DNA of 11,761 bases. It comes from Lachnospiraceae bacterium. GTDB lineage: Bacteria; Bacillota_A; Clostridia; Lachnospirales; Lachnospiraceae. Shown here piece after piece: positions 5,322 through 11,761 of this stretch. Below the pieces are notes generated by a model, which saw only the letters and a list, made by a program, of their open reading frames with translations, made no database searches and had not been told where the DNA came from. Numbering within the stretch: position 1 is the first letter of the stretch; each line of letters begins with the position of its first letter. The position numbers were made by a program, and so were the translations under genes. The DNA lies in NCBI GenBank assembly GCA_031262285.1, contig JAISHZ010000121.1, forward strand, positions 1 through 11,761. Direction: 5' to 3'.

Positions 5322-8300
5322 CTACCTCAGTTTCACATTAGATTCGCCGTAGATTTCGGATAAACGTTCTTGCAATTGTTTATCCGCGCGTACGGACAAG
5401 TTAGCAGGTAACACTTGGATTTTTTTCGTATCTTTTAGGTAGATGATCACTTGATCTTTTCCGTCAGAATCTTCGATGGACTGTAAAAGACGCGCTTTTT
5501 CTTTGGCATAGTCGCTCGCTGAAGGAAATTGGATCCACAGTCCTGTGGGGAGCGTGTATTTCGAACGAGATCGCTTTTTCCATCCGTCCTGTTTGATTTC
5601 CTCGAAGCCGCATATCTGTTCGCAGAGAAGCTTCCCATCTTTTTCTTCTTCCAGACTGACTTTGCCTTTGACAAAGATCTTCGCATCTTCCACCAACAAA
5701 TATCCATATTGCTCGTAATCTCGCGGAAATACCACGACTTCTACGCTGCCCAATAAATCTTCGACGGTGATAAATGCCATGACTTGATTGTTTTTGGTGT
5801 ATTTCAAGGTTTTGTCCGTGATCATACCGCCGATGGTTACGATGGATTGATCGATCACTTCGGTCTTGCCGGTATCGGGATCGATCGCAAAATCAATCGT
5901 CGTATTGGTTACATAACGAGCAAGCAGTTCTTGATCATCATCTAAAGGGTGTCCGCTGACATAGATGCCGAGTACCTCTTTTTCAAATCCCAGGAGCATA
6001 TCTTTCTCATATTCGCCCACTGGCGGAAGTTGCAATTCAAATTCGGATTTGTCAGAATTCTGTGCGAGATCAAATAGGGTGAGCTGTCCGGGAAATTGAT
6101 TTTTCTTGTTTTTGGTCTGCTTATCGACAACCTGCACATATACGCTCATGAATTGCTTTCTGGTACCACCCAGACCATCCAAAGCCCCTGCTTTGATAAA
6201 ATTCTCTATAGCACGTTTGTTCACATCTTTTTCGATTGTTCGCTCGATAAAATCGGATAGGTTTTGATAGAGCCCTCCAAGTTGTCGCTCTTTCACAATC
6301 GCATCGATGACACCACGTCCCACATTTTTGATTGCAGTGAGAGCGTATCGAATATTTCCGTTTTCTACAGAAAAACGAGCTTCACCTTTGTTGATACTGG
6401 GTGGTAAGACCCGAATCCCCATACTACGGCACGTCATCACATACTGTGATACTTTCCCCGGGGAATCGATGACCGACGATAGCAGCGCAGCCATATATTC
6501 AACCGGGTAATAATGGCGTAAATAGGCAGTCTGATACGCCACTACAGCATAGCAAGCGGCATGAGACTTGTTAAATGCGTATTTCGCAAAGTCCATCATA
6601 TCATCATAAATCTGTACCGCGACATCTTTCGGGATCCCTTGTGCACGGCAACCGGGGACTCCTTCCTCGGGGTTACCGTAGACAAAATTGGCACGTTCTT
6701 TTTCCATGACAGACTGCTTTTTCTTACTCATGGCGCGCCGCACCAAATCACTGCGCCCTAAGGTATATCCTCCTAAGTCGCGTACGATTTGCATGACTTG
6801 TTCTTGGTATACGATACAGCCATAGGTGGGTGCCAAAATAGGCTCCAACTGGGGGCATAGATAAGTCACCGCAGTCTGACTATGCCTTCCACTCAAGTAC
6901 TTGGGGATGAAATCCATCGGACCGGGACGGTACAGGGAGATCCCCGCAATAATATCCTCTAAGGTTTGGGGTTTAAGCTCTTTCATAAAAGAACGCATAC
7001 CGCTACTTTCTAATTGAAAGATACCATCTGTCTTACCCGTACCGATCACAGCAAGGACTTCTTTGTCGTCATAGTCTATCTCATCCGTATCAATCTTCTT
7101 ACCGGTTGTTTTGTAGATGATCTCCACCGCATCATGGATGACCGTCAAAGTGCGCAGGGAGAGAAAGTCCATTTTGAGGAGTCCCAATTCTTCCAAAGTC
7201 GTCATGGGATATTGGGTGGTGATGGAACCATCAGCAGCACGAGAAAGCGGAACGAATTCATCGGCAGATCGCGGACAAATCACCACGCCTGCCGCATGAA
7301 TCGAGGTATGCCTGGGAAGTCCTTCCAGTCTTTTGGACATATCAATCAGACGTTTGATTTGCGGATCTTCTTCATAGCGTTTGCGTAGTTCTGCATTCAT
7401 TTCCAGCGCTTTACTGATCGTGATCCCCAATTCATTGGGGATGGATTTGGCTATCACATCCACAAAGGAGTAGGGTAGATCCATGACTCTACCCACATCA
7501 CGAATGACCCCTTTGGCTGCCAATGTACCGAATGTAACGATCTGTACCACTTTCTCCACGCCATATTTGTCCACGACATAGTCGATGACCTCTTGGCGAC
7601 GTTCGAAGCAAAAGTCGATATCAATATCGGGCATGGAGACTCTTTCCGGATTTAAGAATCGTTCAAAAAGCAGATCATACCGAATCGGATCAATGTCGGT
7701 GATTTTTAAGCAGTAAGACGCCAAGCTCCCCGCAGCGGATCCTCGCCCCGGTCCTACAGGAATCCCATGTTGCCTTGCATAGTTGATAAAATCCCAGACG
7801 ATCAAAAAATAGTCTACATAACCCATCTCTCGAATGACCGACAACTCAAAATCCATTCGCTCTCGCAATAGCGTTAATTCATTAGGATCGGTATGTAAGC
7901 CAAAGCGTTCTTGTAGTCCTTCCTCACATCGTTTACATAAATATGTCCATGAATCATATCCCTGCGGGACATCGTATTGTGGCAATTTCGTAACACCAAA
8001 CGTGATTTCCACTTGACAGCGATCGGCTATTTTTTGTGTATTATCCAAAGCTTCTTGACAATATGGAAAAAGCGATCGCATTTGTTCTTCGCTTTTGACA
8101 AAATATTGTCCGCCGTCATAGCGCATACGATCAGTGTCCGTAAGCTTTTTGTTGGTTTGTAAGCATAATAAAATATCGTGGGAATCAACATCAGTTTCAT
8201 AAGTATAATGTACATCATTGGTCGCCACTAAGGGAATCGCAAGCTCTTGGCTCAGTCTGAGCAGCATCGTATTGACCGTTCGTTGGGTAGCAATCCCATG

Positions 8301-8831
8301 ATCTTGCAGTTCCAGATAATAGTTGCCTTTTCCGAAACAAGCTTCATACTTTAGCGCTATTTGTTTGCCTTCTTCGTATGATCCTCTAGCCAATACACGA
8401 GGCAGTTCTCCCGCCAGACACGCGGAGAGCGCGATCAACCCTTCATGGTATGCGGTGAGTACCTCCATATCCACGCGCGGTTTGTAATAAAAGCCTTCCG
8501 TGAAACCCAGACTGACGATCTTCATGAGGTTTTGATACCCTGTTTGATTGTACGCCAATAAGACTAAGTGATGATAGCGTTCGTCTCCGGCTCCTACTTC
8601 TTTGTCAAATCGCGACTCCGGCGCACAATAGACTTCGCAGCCGATGATCGGTTTGATCCCGGCTTCTTGTGCGGCACGGTAAAAATCGATCACCCCATAC
8701 ATCACACCGTGGTCTGTGATGGCGGCACTGTTCATCCCCAGTTCCTTCACACGTTTCACATATTCTTTAATCTTATTCGAACCGTCTAGGAGCGAGTACT
8801 CCGTATGGACGTGTAAATGTGCAAAAGCCAT
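5322..8831 (-). CDS. dnaE: DNA polymerase III alpha subunit (DnaE1 type)
   Basis: A C-family replicative polymerase of 1169 residues, within the usual DnaE range. Domain order: PHP (about 1-280) with HLHVHT (5-10), D16, ITDHG (38-42), E66, H87/H88, C138 and NDVH (205-208), so the metal ligands appear complete. This would allow PHP-linked proofreading, since no DnaQ-type exonuclease domain is inserted. The catalytic palm follows, with GPGRGSAAGSL (360-370), PDIDIDF (401-407; D402 and D404) and LLKMDFLSLR with D555. After that come the fingers, a helix-hairpin-helix region near 825-885, an internal sliding-clamp motif QLTLF at 916-920, and an OB fold at about 996-1077 (VTIGGMI to GKLLCEQI). ATG 8831 has GGAGG with 5-nt spacing. 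It lies 27 nt after metK, so the two are probably co-transcribed and dnaE partly inherits the SAM riboswitch control. The resemblance is to clostridial DnaE1. Confidence 0.97.
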   Translation of the reverse strand: MAFAHLHVHTEYSLLDGSNKIKEYVKRVKELGMNSAAITDHGVMYGVIDFYRAAQEAGIKPIIGCEVYCAPESRFDKEVGAGDERYHHLVLLAYNQTGYQNLMKIVSLGFTEGFYYKPRVDMEVLTAYHEGLIALSACLAGELPRVLARGSYEEGKQIALKYEACFGKGNYYLELQDHGIATQRTVNTMLLRLSQELAIPLVATNDVHYTYETDVDSHDILLCLQTNKKLTDTDRMRYDGGQYFVKSEEQMRSLFPYCQEALDNTQKIADRCQVEITFGVTKLPQYDVPQGYDSWTYLCKRCEEGLQERFGLHTDPNELTLLRERMDFELSVIREMGYVDYFLIVWDFINYARQHGIPVGPGRGSAAGSLASYCLKITDIDPIRYDLLFERFLNPERVSMPDIDIDFCFERRQEVIDYVVDKYGVEKVVQIVTFGTLAAKGVIRDVGRVMDLPYSFVDVIAKSIPNELGITISKALEMNAELRKRYEEDPQIKRLIDMSKRLEGLPRHTSIHAAGVVICPRSADEFVPLSRAADGSITTQYPMTTLEELGLLKMDFLSLRTLTVIHDAVEIIYKTTGKKIDTDEIDYDDKEVLAVIGTGKTDGIFQLESSGMRSFMKELKPQTLEDIIAGISLYRPGPMDFIPKYLSGRHSQTAVTYLCPQLEPILAPTYGCIVYQEQVMQIVRDLGGYTLGRSDLVRRAMSKKKQSVMEKERANFVYGNPEEGVPGCRAQGIPKDVAVQIYDDMMDFAKYAFNKSHAACYAVVAYQTAYLRHYYPVEYMAALLSSVIDSPGKVSQYVMTCRSMGIRVLPPSINKGEARFSVENGNIRYALTAIKNVGRGVIDAIVKERQLGGLYQNLSDFIERTIEKDVNKRAIENFIKAGALDGLGGTRKQFMSVYVQVVDKQTKNKKNQFPGQLTLFDLAQNSDKSEFELQLPPVGEYEKDMLLGFEKEVLGIYVSGHPLDDDQELLARYVTNTTIDFAIDPDTGKTEVIDQSIVTIGGMITDKTLKYTKNNQVMAFITVEDLLGSVEVVVFPRDYEQYGYLLVEDAKIFVKGKVSLEEEKDGKLLCEQICGFEEIKQDGWKKRSRSKYTLPTGLWIQFPSASDYAKEKARLLQSIEDSDGKDQVIIYLKDTKKIQVLPANLSVRADKQLQERLSEIYGESNVKLR

Positions 8832-8858
8832 AGGAACCTCCGCATATCGTACGGTAAA

Positions 8859-10049
8859 TTAACGCATCTTCTCGACTGCTTCTTTTAAAGTGTCTGCCAT
8901 ATCAAGCTTCTCCCACGACAAATCCAGATCGTTGCGTCCGAAATGACCATAGGAAGCAGTTTGTGCATAGATCGGGCGACGCAAATCCAACATTTGTATA
9001 ATCCCGGCAGGACGCAGGTCAAAATATTTGCGTACCAATGTAACCAATGTTTCATCGGAAACCACGCCCGTACCAAAGGTATCAATCATCACGGAAGTCG
9101 GATGCGAAACGCCGATTGCATAGGAAAGCTGAATCTCGCAGCGTTTTGCCAGTTTGGCTGCAACGATATTTTTGGCGACATAGCGTGCGGCATATGCAGC
9201 GGAACGGTCTACTTTCGTACAGTCTTTTCCCGAAAAAGCACCGCCGCCGTGACGAGCGTAACCACCGTATGTGTCAACGATGATTTTTCGTCCCGTTAGA
9301 CCACTATCTCCCTTCGGTCCGCCGATGACGAAACGACCGGTAGGGTTGATATAAATCTTCGTATCTGCGTCAATCATCCCTTTTGGCAAAATGGGATTGA
9401 GTACATATTCGGTCAAATCTTCGTGAATTTGTTCCTGTGTCACTGCTTCGTCATGTTGAGAAGATATAACGACCGCTTCTAAGCGCAACGGTTTCCCTTC
9501 TTCATCATACTCTACGGAAACTTGGCTTTTGCCGTCAGGACGTAAATAAGGTAGAAGACCCTCTTTGCGTACCTTGGTCAGTTGTTTGGTGAGCTTATGT
9601 GCCAGACTGATAGGATACGGCATGAATTCCGGTGTTTCATCGGTGGCATATCCAAACATCATGCCTTGATCTCCGGCTCCGATGGTATCGATCGCATCTT
9701 CGCCGATTTTGGTCTCAAGTGCATGATCGACACCCATGGCGATGTCTGGGGACTGCTTCTCAAGCGCGACGATCACCGCGCAAGTGTTCCCATCAAACCC
9801 TTTTTCCGACGAGTCGTACCCGATATCGGTCACTGTTTTGCGCACGATGTCAGTGATGTCAATGTTGGCCTTGGTGGTAATCTCACCCATAACCAACACG
9901 AATCCTGTCTTGGTGGCTGTTTCACATGCTACGCGGCTGTACGGATCCTGTTCTAGTAGAGCGTCTAGTATCGAATCTGATACCGCGTCGCAAAGTTTGT
10001 CCGGATGTCCTTCTGTGACAGATTCCGATGTAAAGTAGTATTTCTCCAT
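8859..10049 (-). CDS. metK: S-adenosylmethionine synthetase
   Basis: Makes SAM from methionine and ATP, releasing phosphate and pyrophosphate, as a cytosolic tetramer. From ATG 10049 it is 396 residues, the normal length. Family signs are [13 protein letters not shown] (6-18) with H15 and D17, [12 protein letters not shown] (124-135, substrate contact), [20 protein letters not shown] (236-255), the phosphate-binding GGGAFSGKD (268-276) with [12 protein letters not shown] (279-290), and GTGVVSDE near 326-333. The start is set by GGGAG at 10055-10059 with 5-nt spacing; a longer ATG at 10061 overlaps that ribosome site and is less likely. Transcription is governed by the SAM-I riboswitch upstream, a feedback loop on its own product. 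dnaE follows after 27 nt. Confidence 0.97.
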   Translation of the reverse strand: MEKYYFTSESVTEGHPDKLCDAVSDSILDALLEQDPYSRVACETATKTGFVLVMGEITTKANIDITDIVRKTVTDIGYDSSEKGFDGNTCAVIVALEKQSPDIAMGVDHALETKIGEDAIDTIGAGDQGMMFGYATDETPEFMPYPISLAHKLTKQLTKVRKEGLLPYLRPDGKSQVSVEYDEEGKPLRLEAVVISSQHDEAVTQEQIHEDLTEYVLNPILPKGMIDADTKIYINPTGRFVIGGPKGDSGLTGRKIIVDTYGGYARHGGGAFSGKDCTKVDRSAAYAARYVAKNIVAAKLAKRCEIQLSYAIGVSHPTSVMIDTFGTGVVSDETLVTLVRKYFDLRPAGIIQMLDLRRPIYAQTASYGHFGRNDLDLSWEKLDMADTLKEAVEKMR

Positions 10050-10079
10050 TTTGTCTCCCATCTGCGCGTGGTGGCGCGC
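10050..10079 (-). promoter_or_regulatory. Hairpin plus AGATGGGAG ribosome site before metK (reduced leader element)
   Basis: On the minus strand, GCGCG (10079-10075) pairs with CGCGC (10068-10064). It is followed directly by AGATGGGAG (10063-10055), a 5-nt spacer and ATG. This is the layout of hairpin 2 in the leaders of pseC and the HD-GYP gene, without hairpin 1. The GC-rich stem ends immediately before the ribosome site, so it could affect ribosome access. Confidence 0.55.
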
Positions 10080-10108
10080 GTGCCCATCTACTTTTTCGTG
10101 TGTGCTAT

Positions 10109-10137
10109 AAAAAAAATCCGCTTACAAGAAGCGGACG
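10109..10137 (-). terminator. Riboswitch-controlled terminator before metK
   Basis: TCCGCTT (10135-10129), a 5-nt loop and AAGCGGA (10123-10117) are followed by eight T (10116-10109). The 5' arm can alternatively pair with the 3' strand of aptamer stem P1. The terminator therefore forms when SAM holds P1 closed. Confidence 0.9.
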
Positions 10138-10162
10138 CATACCATAGACATGATATTTCATC

Positions 10163-10260
10163 CTCTTATTGCTCGATCACTCGCTCAGGTTGGCACCTTC
10201 CGTTATCGGGGTTGCCGTGGCTTCATCGATCCTCTGTACCTCCACCACTCTGAATAAAAG
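10163..10260 (-). promoter_or_regulatory. SAM-I (S-box) riboswitch aptamer
   Basis: Read on the minus strand, the S-box core is present: CAGAGTGGTGGAGG, then GATGAAGCCACGGCAACC, then AACGGAAGGTGCCAACCTGA. Stem P1 pairs CTTTTATT (10260-10253) with AATAAGAG (10170-10163). The P1 3' strand and the next bases, ATAAGAGGATG (10169-10159), can pair instead with the stretch 10137-10124 (CGTCC and TCTTGT, with a 3-nt bulge) and so block the terminator. The logic is OFF when SAM is high, controlling metK and probably dnaE. The aptamer starts 28 nt after the murA stop. I could not find a convincing promoter for it: candidate boxes overlapping the murA 3' end match only about half of consensus. Confidence 0.95.
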
Positions 10261-10287
10261 GGAATATGAAATTGTGTTTGAATAAGA

Positions 10288-11580
10288 TTAACCGACTTTA
10301 AGTTTAAATTTCATCATTTCTCTTTCGGAATTGACGATGTCAATCTGTGCTCCTAAGGATTGTAGTTTCAGATGAAAGTCTTCGTATCCTCTTTCGATAT
10401 ATTGGATATCGTCCAAAGTCGTAATGCCGTCCGCTGCAAGACCTGCTATGACGAGTGCCGCTCCGGCACGAAGATCCGGCGCATAAATACTGGCTCCTGT
10501 GTAGCGTCCCACGCCGTCTATGAAAGCAGTATTGCCTTCTACTTTGATATTTGCTCCCATACGGATCAGCTCATCCACGTATTTAAATCGATTTTCAAAA
10601 ATACTCTCTGTGACGATACTGGTACCCTTTGCCAAAGCAAGTGCTACTGTGATTTGCGGCTGCATATCCGTTGGGAAACCGGGGTAGGGTAACGTTTTCA
10701 CATGTGTGTGCGCCAATGGTTTGGATAACACAACACGCATGGCATCGTCGGATTCTTCGATTTGGCAGCCAAGCTCCAGAAGTTTTGCCGAAATAGACTC
10801 CAAATGCTTGGGAATGACGTTCTTGACTGTCACGTCACCTTGCGTAATCGCAGCAGCAAACATAAATGTGCCTGCTTCTATCTGGTCGGGAATAATCGTA
10901 TAATCGGTACCGTGCAGATGGTGGACACCTTTGATTCGTATCACATCCGTACCGGCACCTTTGATATTCGCTCCCATACTATTTAGAAAGTTTGCCAAAT
11001 CAACAACGTGCGGTTCTTTGGCGGCATTTTCGATCGTCGTTTGTCCTTCGGCCATCGTCGCTGCGAGCATCACATTAATCGTTGCGCCTACACTCACGAC
11101 ATCCATATAAATATGACTACCGATCAATTTCTGTGCAGTCGCCTTAATCAAACCATGTTCAATCGAAACTTCTGCGCCCAAAGCGCGAAGTCCCTTGATG
11201 TGTTGATCAATAGCGCGACAACCGATATCGCAGCCTCCGGGCAGCGCTACGGCTGCATCTTTGTATTTCCCAAGTAATGCACCGATTAGATAATACGAAG
11301 CTCTGATTTGCTTAATATTGTCGTCTTCCACGTACAAATGCTGAATTTGCGCGGCATTCACACAGACACGGTGGCGATCCAATCTCTTGACCACTGCACC
11401 GAGGCGCACCATTGCTTCCATTAGGACATTTGTATCGCTTACATCAGGTACATTATCTATATATACGGTGTCGTTGGTCATCATCGCAGCTGCCAGAATC
11501 GGGAGTGCCGCATTCTTGGCACCACCAATCTCAACTTCGCCGACCAACGGATTTCCACCTTTGATGATATATTGTTCCAT
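10288..11580 (-). CDS. murA: UDP-N-acetylglucosamine 1-carboxyvinyltransferase
   Basis: Catalyses the first committed step of peptidoglycan synthesis, transferring enolpyruvate from PEP to UDP-GlcNAc in the cytosol. From ATG 11580 it is 430 residues. Active-site residues line up with the E. coli numbering: K22 and N23 in GGAKNAALPIL (19-29), IRASYY (92-97), the loop cysteine C117 in PGGCDIGCR (114-122), D305 in YPGFPTDMQPQ (299-309) and R397 in IERGYE (395-400). The loop cysteine, the fosfomycin target, is present, so target-based natural resistance is not predicted. The start is chosen from GGGA at 11590-11587, with the usual leader spacing to ATG 11580; an earlier frame start at 11622 lies upstream of this site. 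Many Bacillota have two MurA paralogues, and I cannot tell which type this is. It precedes the metK riboswitch on the same strand. Confidence 0.95.
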   Translation of the reverse strand: MEQYIIKGGNPLVGEVEIGGAKNAALPILAAAMMTNDTVYIDNVPDVSDTNVLMEAMVRLGAVVKRLDRHRVCVNAAQIQHLYVEDDNIKQIRASYYLIGALLGKYKDAAVALPGGCDIGCRAIDQHIKGLRALGAEVSIEHGLIKATAQKLIGSHIYMDVVSVGATINVMLAATMAEGQTTIENAAKEPHVVDLANFLNSMGANIKGAGTDVIRIKGVHHLHGTDYTIIPDQIEAGTFMFAAAITQGDVTVKNVIPKHLESISAKLLELGCQIEESDDAMRVVLSKPLAHTHVKTLPYPGFPTDMQPQITVALALAKGTSIVTESIFENRFKYVDELIRMGANIKVEGNTAFIDGVGRYTGASIYAPDLRAGAALVIAGLAADGITTLDDIQYIERGYEDFHLKLQSLGAQIDIVNSEREMMKFKLKVG

Positions 11581-11608
11581 CGTCATTCCCGTCTGCCTTA
11601 CTGAAGGC
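11581..11608 (-). promoter_or_regulatory. Hairpin plus AGACGGGAA ribosome site before murA (reduced leader element)
   Basis: On the minus strand, GCCTT (11608-11604), a 4-nt loop and AAGGC (11599-11595) are followed by AGACGGGAA (11594-11586), a 5-nt spacer and ATG. The stem sequence is unlike the GC-alternating stems of the other leaders. The layout of hairpin, AGACGGGA, 5 nt and ATG is the same. Confidence 0.55.
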
Positions 11609-11681
11609 GAAAACAAAAGCATTTACCCATTTTACGAAAAAAACAAGAACTTGTATCAGCGAATCATTAATAGTAAATATC

Positions 11682-11710
11682 ATTATACTAGCATGAAAGC
11701 GATTTGTAAA
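11682..11710 (-). promoter_or_regulatory. Sigma-A type promoter of murA
   Basis: On the minus strand, TTTACA (11710-11705), a spacer of exactly 17 nt (11704-11688) and a perfect TATAAT (11687-11682). Transcription would start near 11675, giving a leader of about 95 nt that contains a T-rich stretch and the hairpin ribosome site. The remaining sequence to the window edge (11711-11761) shows no further gene. Confidence 0.85.
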
Positions 11711-11761
11711 CGGAACAAAGGTTCTCCAATCAACATTATCGCAGTGTCAATTGATGTATTT

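Noticed and set aside
10050..10061. Longer metK start at 10061
   Set aside because: That ATG is part of the AGATGGGAG ribosome site for the ATG at 10049, where MetK homology begins.
11581..11622. Longer murA start adding 14 residues (MLLFSP...)
   Set aside because: The extra codons cover the hairpin and ribosome site AGACGGGA, and MurA proteins begin at about MEQYII, so the start at 11580 is preferred.
11745..11750. TTGACA on the minus strand near the window edge as a second murA promoter
   Set aside because: No acceptable -10 box lies 16-18 nt downstream; GATAAT is far too close. The TTTACA/TATAAT pair downstream is much better.

Overview
The window looks like a piece of a Bacillota (Firmicutes) chromosome of moderate G+C, most likely from the clostridial side. 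The basis is a SAM-I (S-box) riboswitch in front of metK, a clostridial-looking DnaE1-type replicative polymerase of 1169 residues, GGAG-type ribosome binding sites, a TTG start, and a near-consensus sigma-A promoter. No phage, transposase, CRISPR, rRNA or tRNA gene is visible. The taxonomic placement is inference from recalled family resemblance, not a search.

Left half, plus strand (1-3761): the end of an unrecognised gene with a CxxC-type tail. It is followed by a 507-residue membrane protein made of two fused DUF1538 halves, and a 223-residue soluble protein made of two PII-like signalling domains. A PseC-like aminotransferase of the pseudaminic acid pathway comes next. The DUF1538 and PII genes look like one functional unit: an ion transporter and its likely nitrogen- or nucleotide-sensing regulator.

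Right half, minus strand (11761 down to 3970): a strong promoter drives murA (peptidoglycan precursor synthesis). Then come a SAM-I riboswitch with its terminator, metK (SAM synthetase), dnaE 27 nt later (replicative DNA polymerase), and a tandem-HD protein whose second domain is HD-GYP (probable cyclic-di-GMP phosphodiesterase). The two gene sets converge at about 3721-3972, where a 94-bp unit rich in hairpins is repeated almost three times and carries the pseC terminators. Copy 1 also encodes the last dozen residues of PseC.

The most unusual feature is a recurring 5' leader. pseC and the HD-GYP gene, on opposite strands and about 2.7 kb apart, are preceded by almost the same 69-nt sequence. 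It holds two stem-loops with conserved stems and variable loops, then AGACGGGAG, five bases and ATG. It is also open in frame from an upstream TTG that has its own ribosome site. metK and murA carry a reduced form: one hairpin, the AGAYGGGA(G/A) block, five bases and ATG. This looks like a dispersed translation-initiation element of this genome, possibly mobile or regulatory, and I cannot assign it to a known family.
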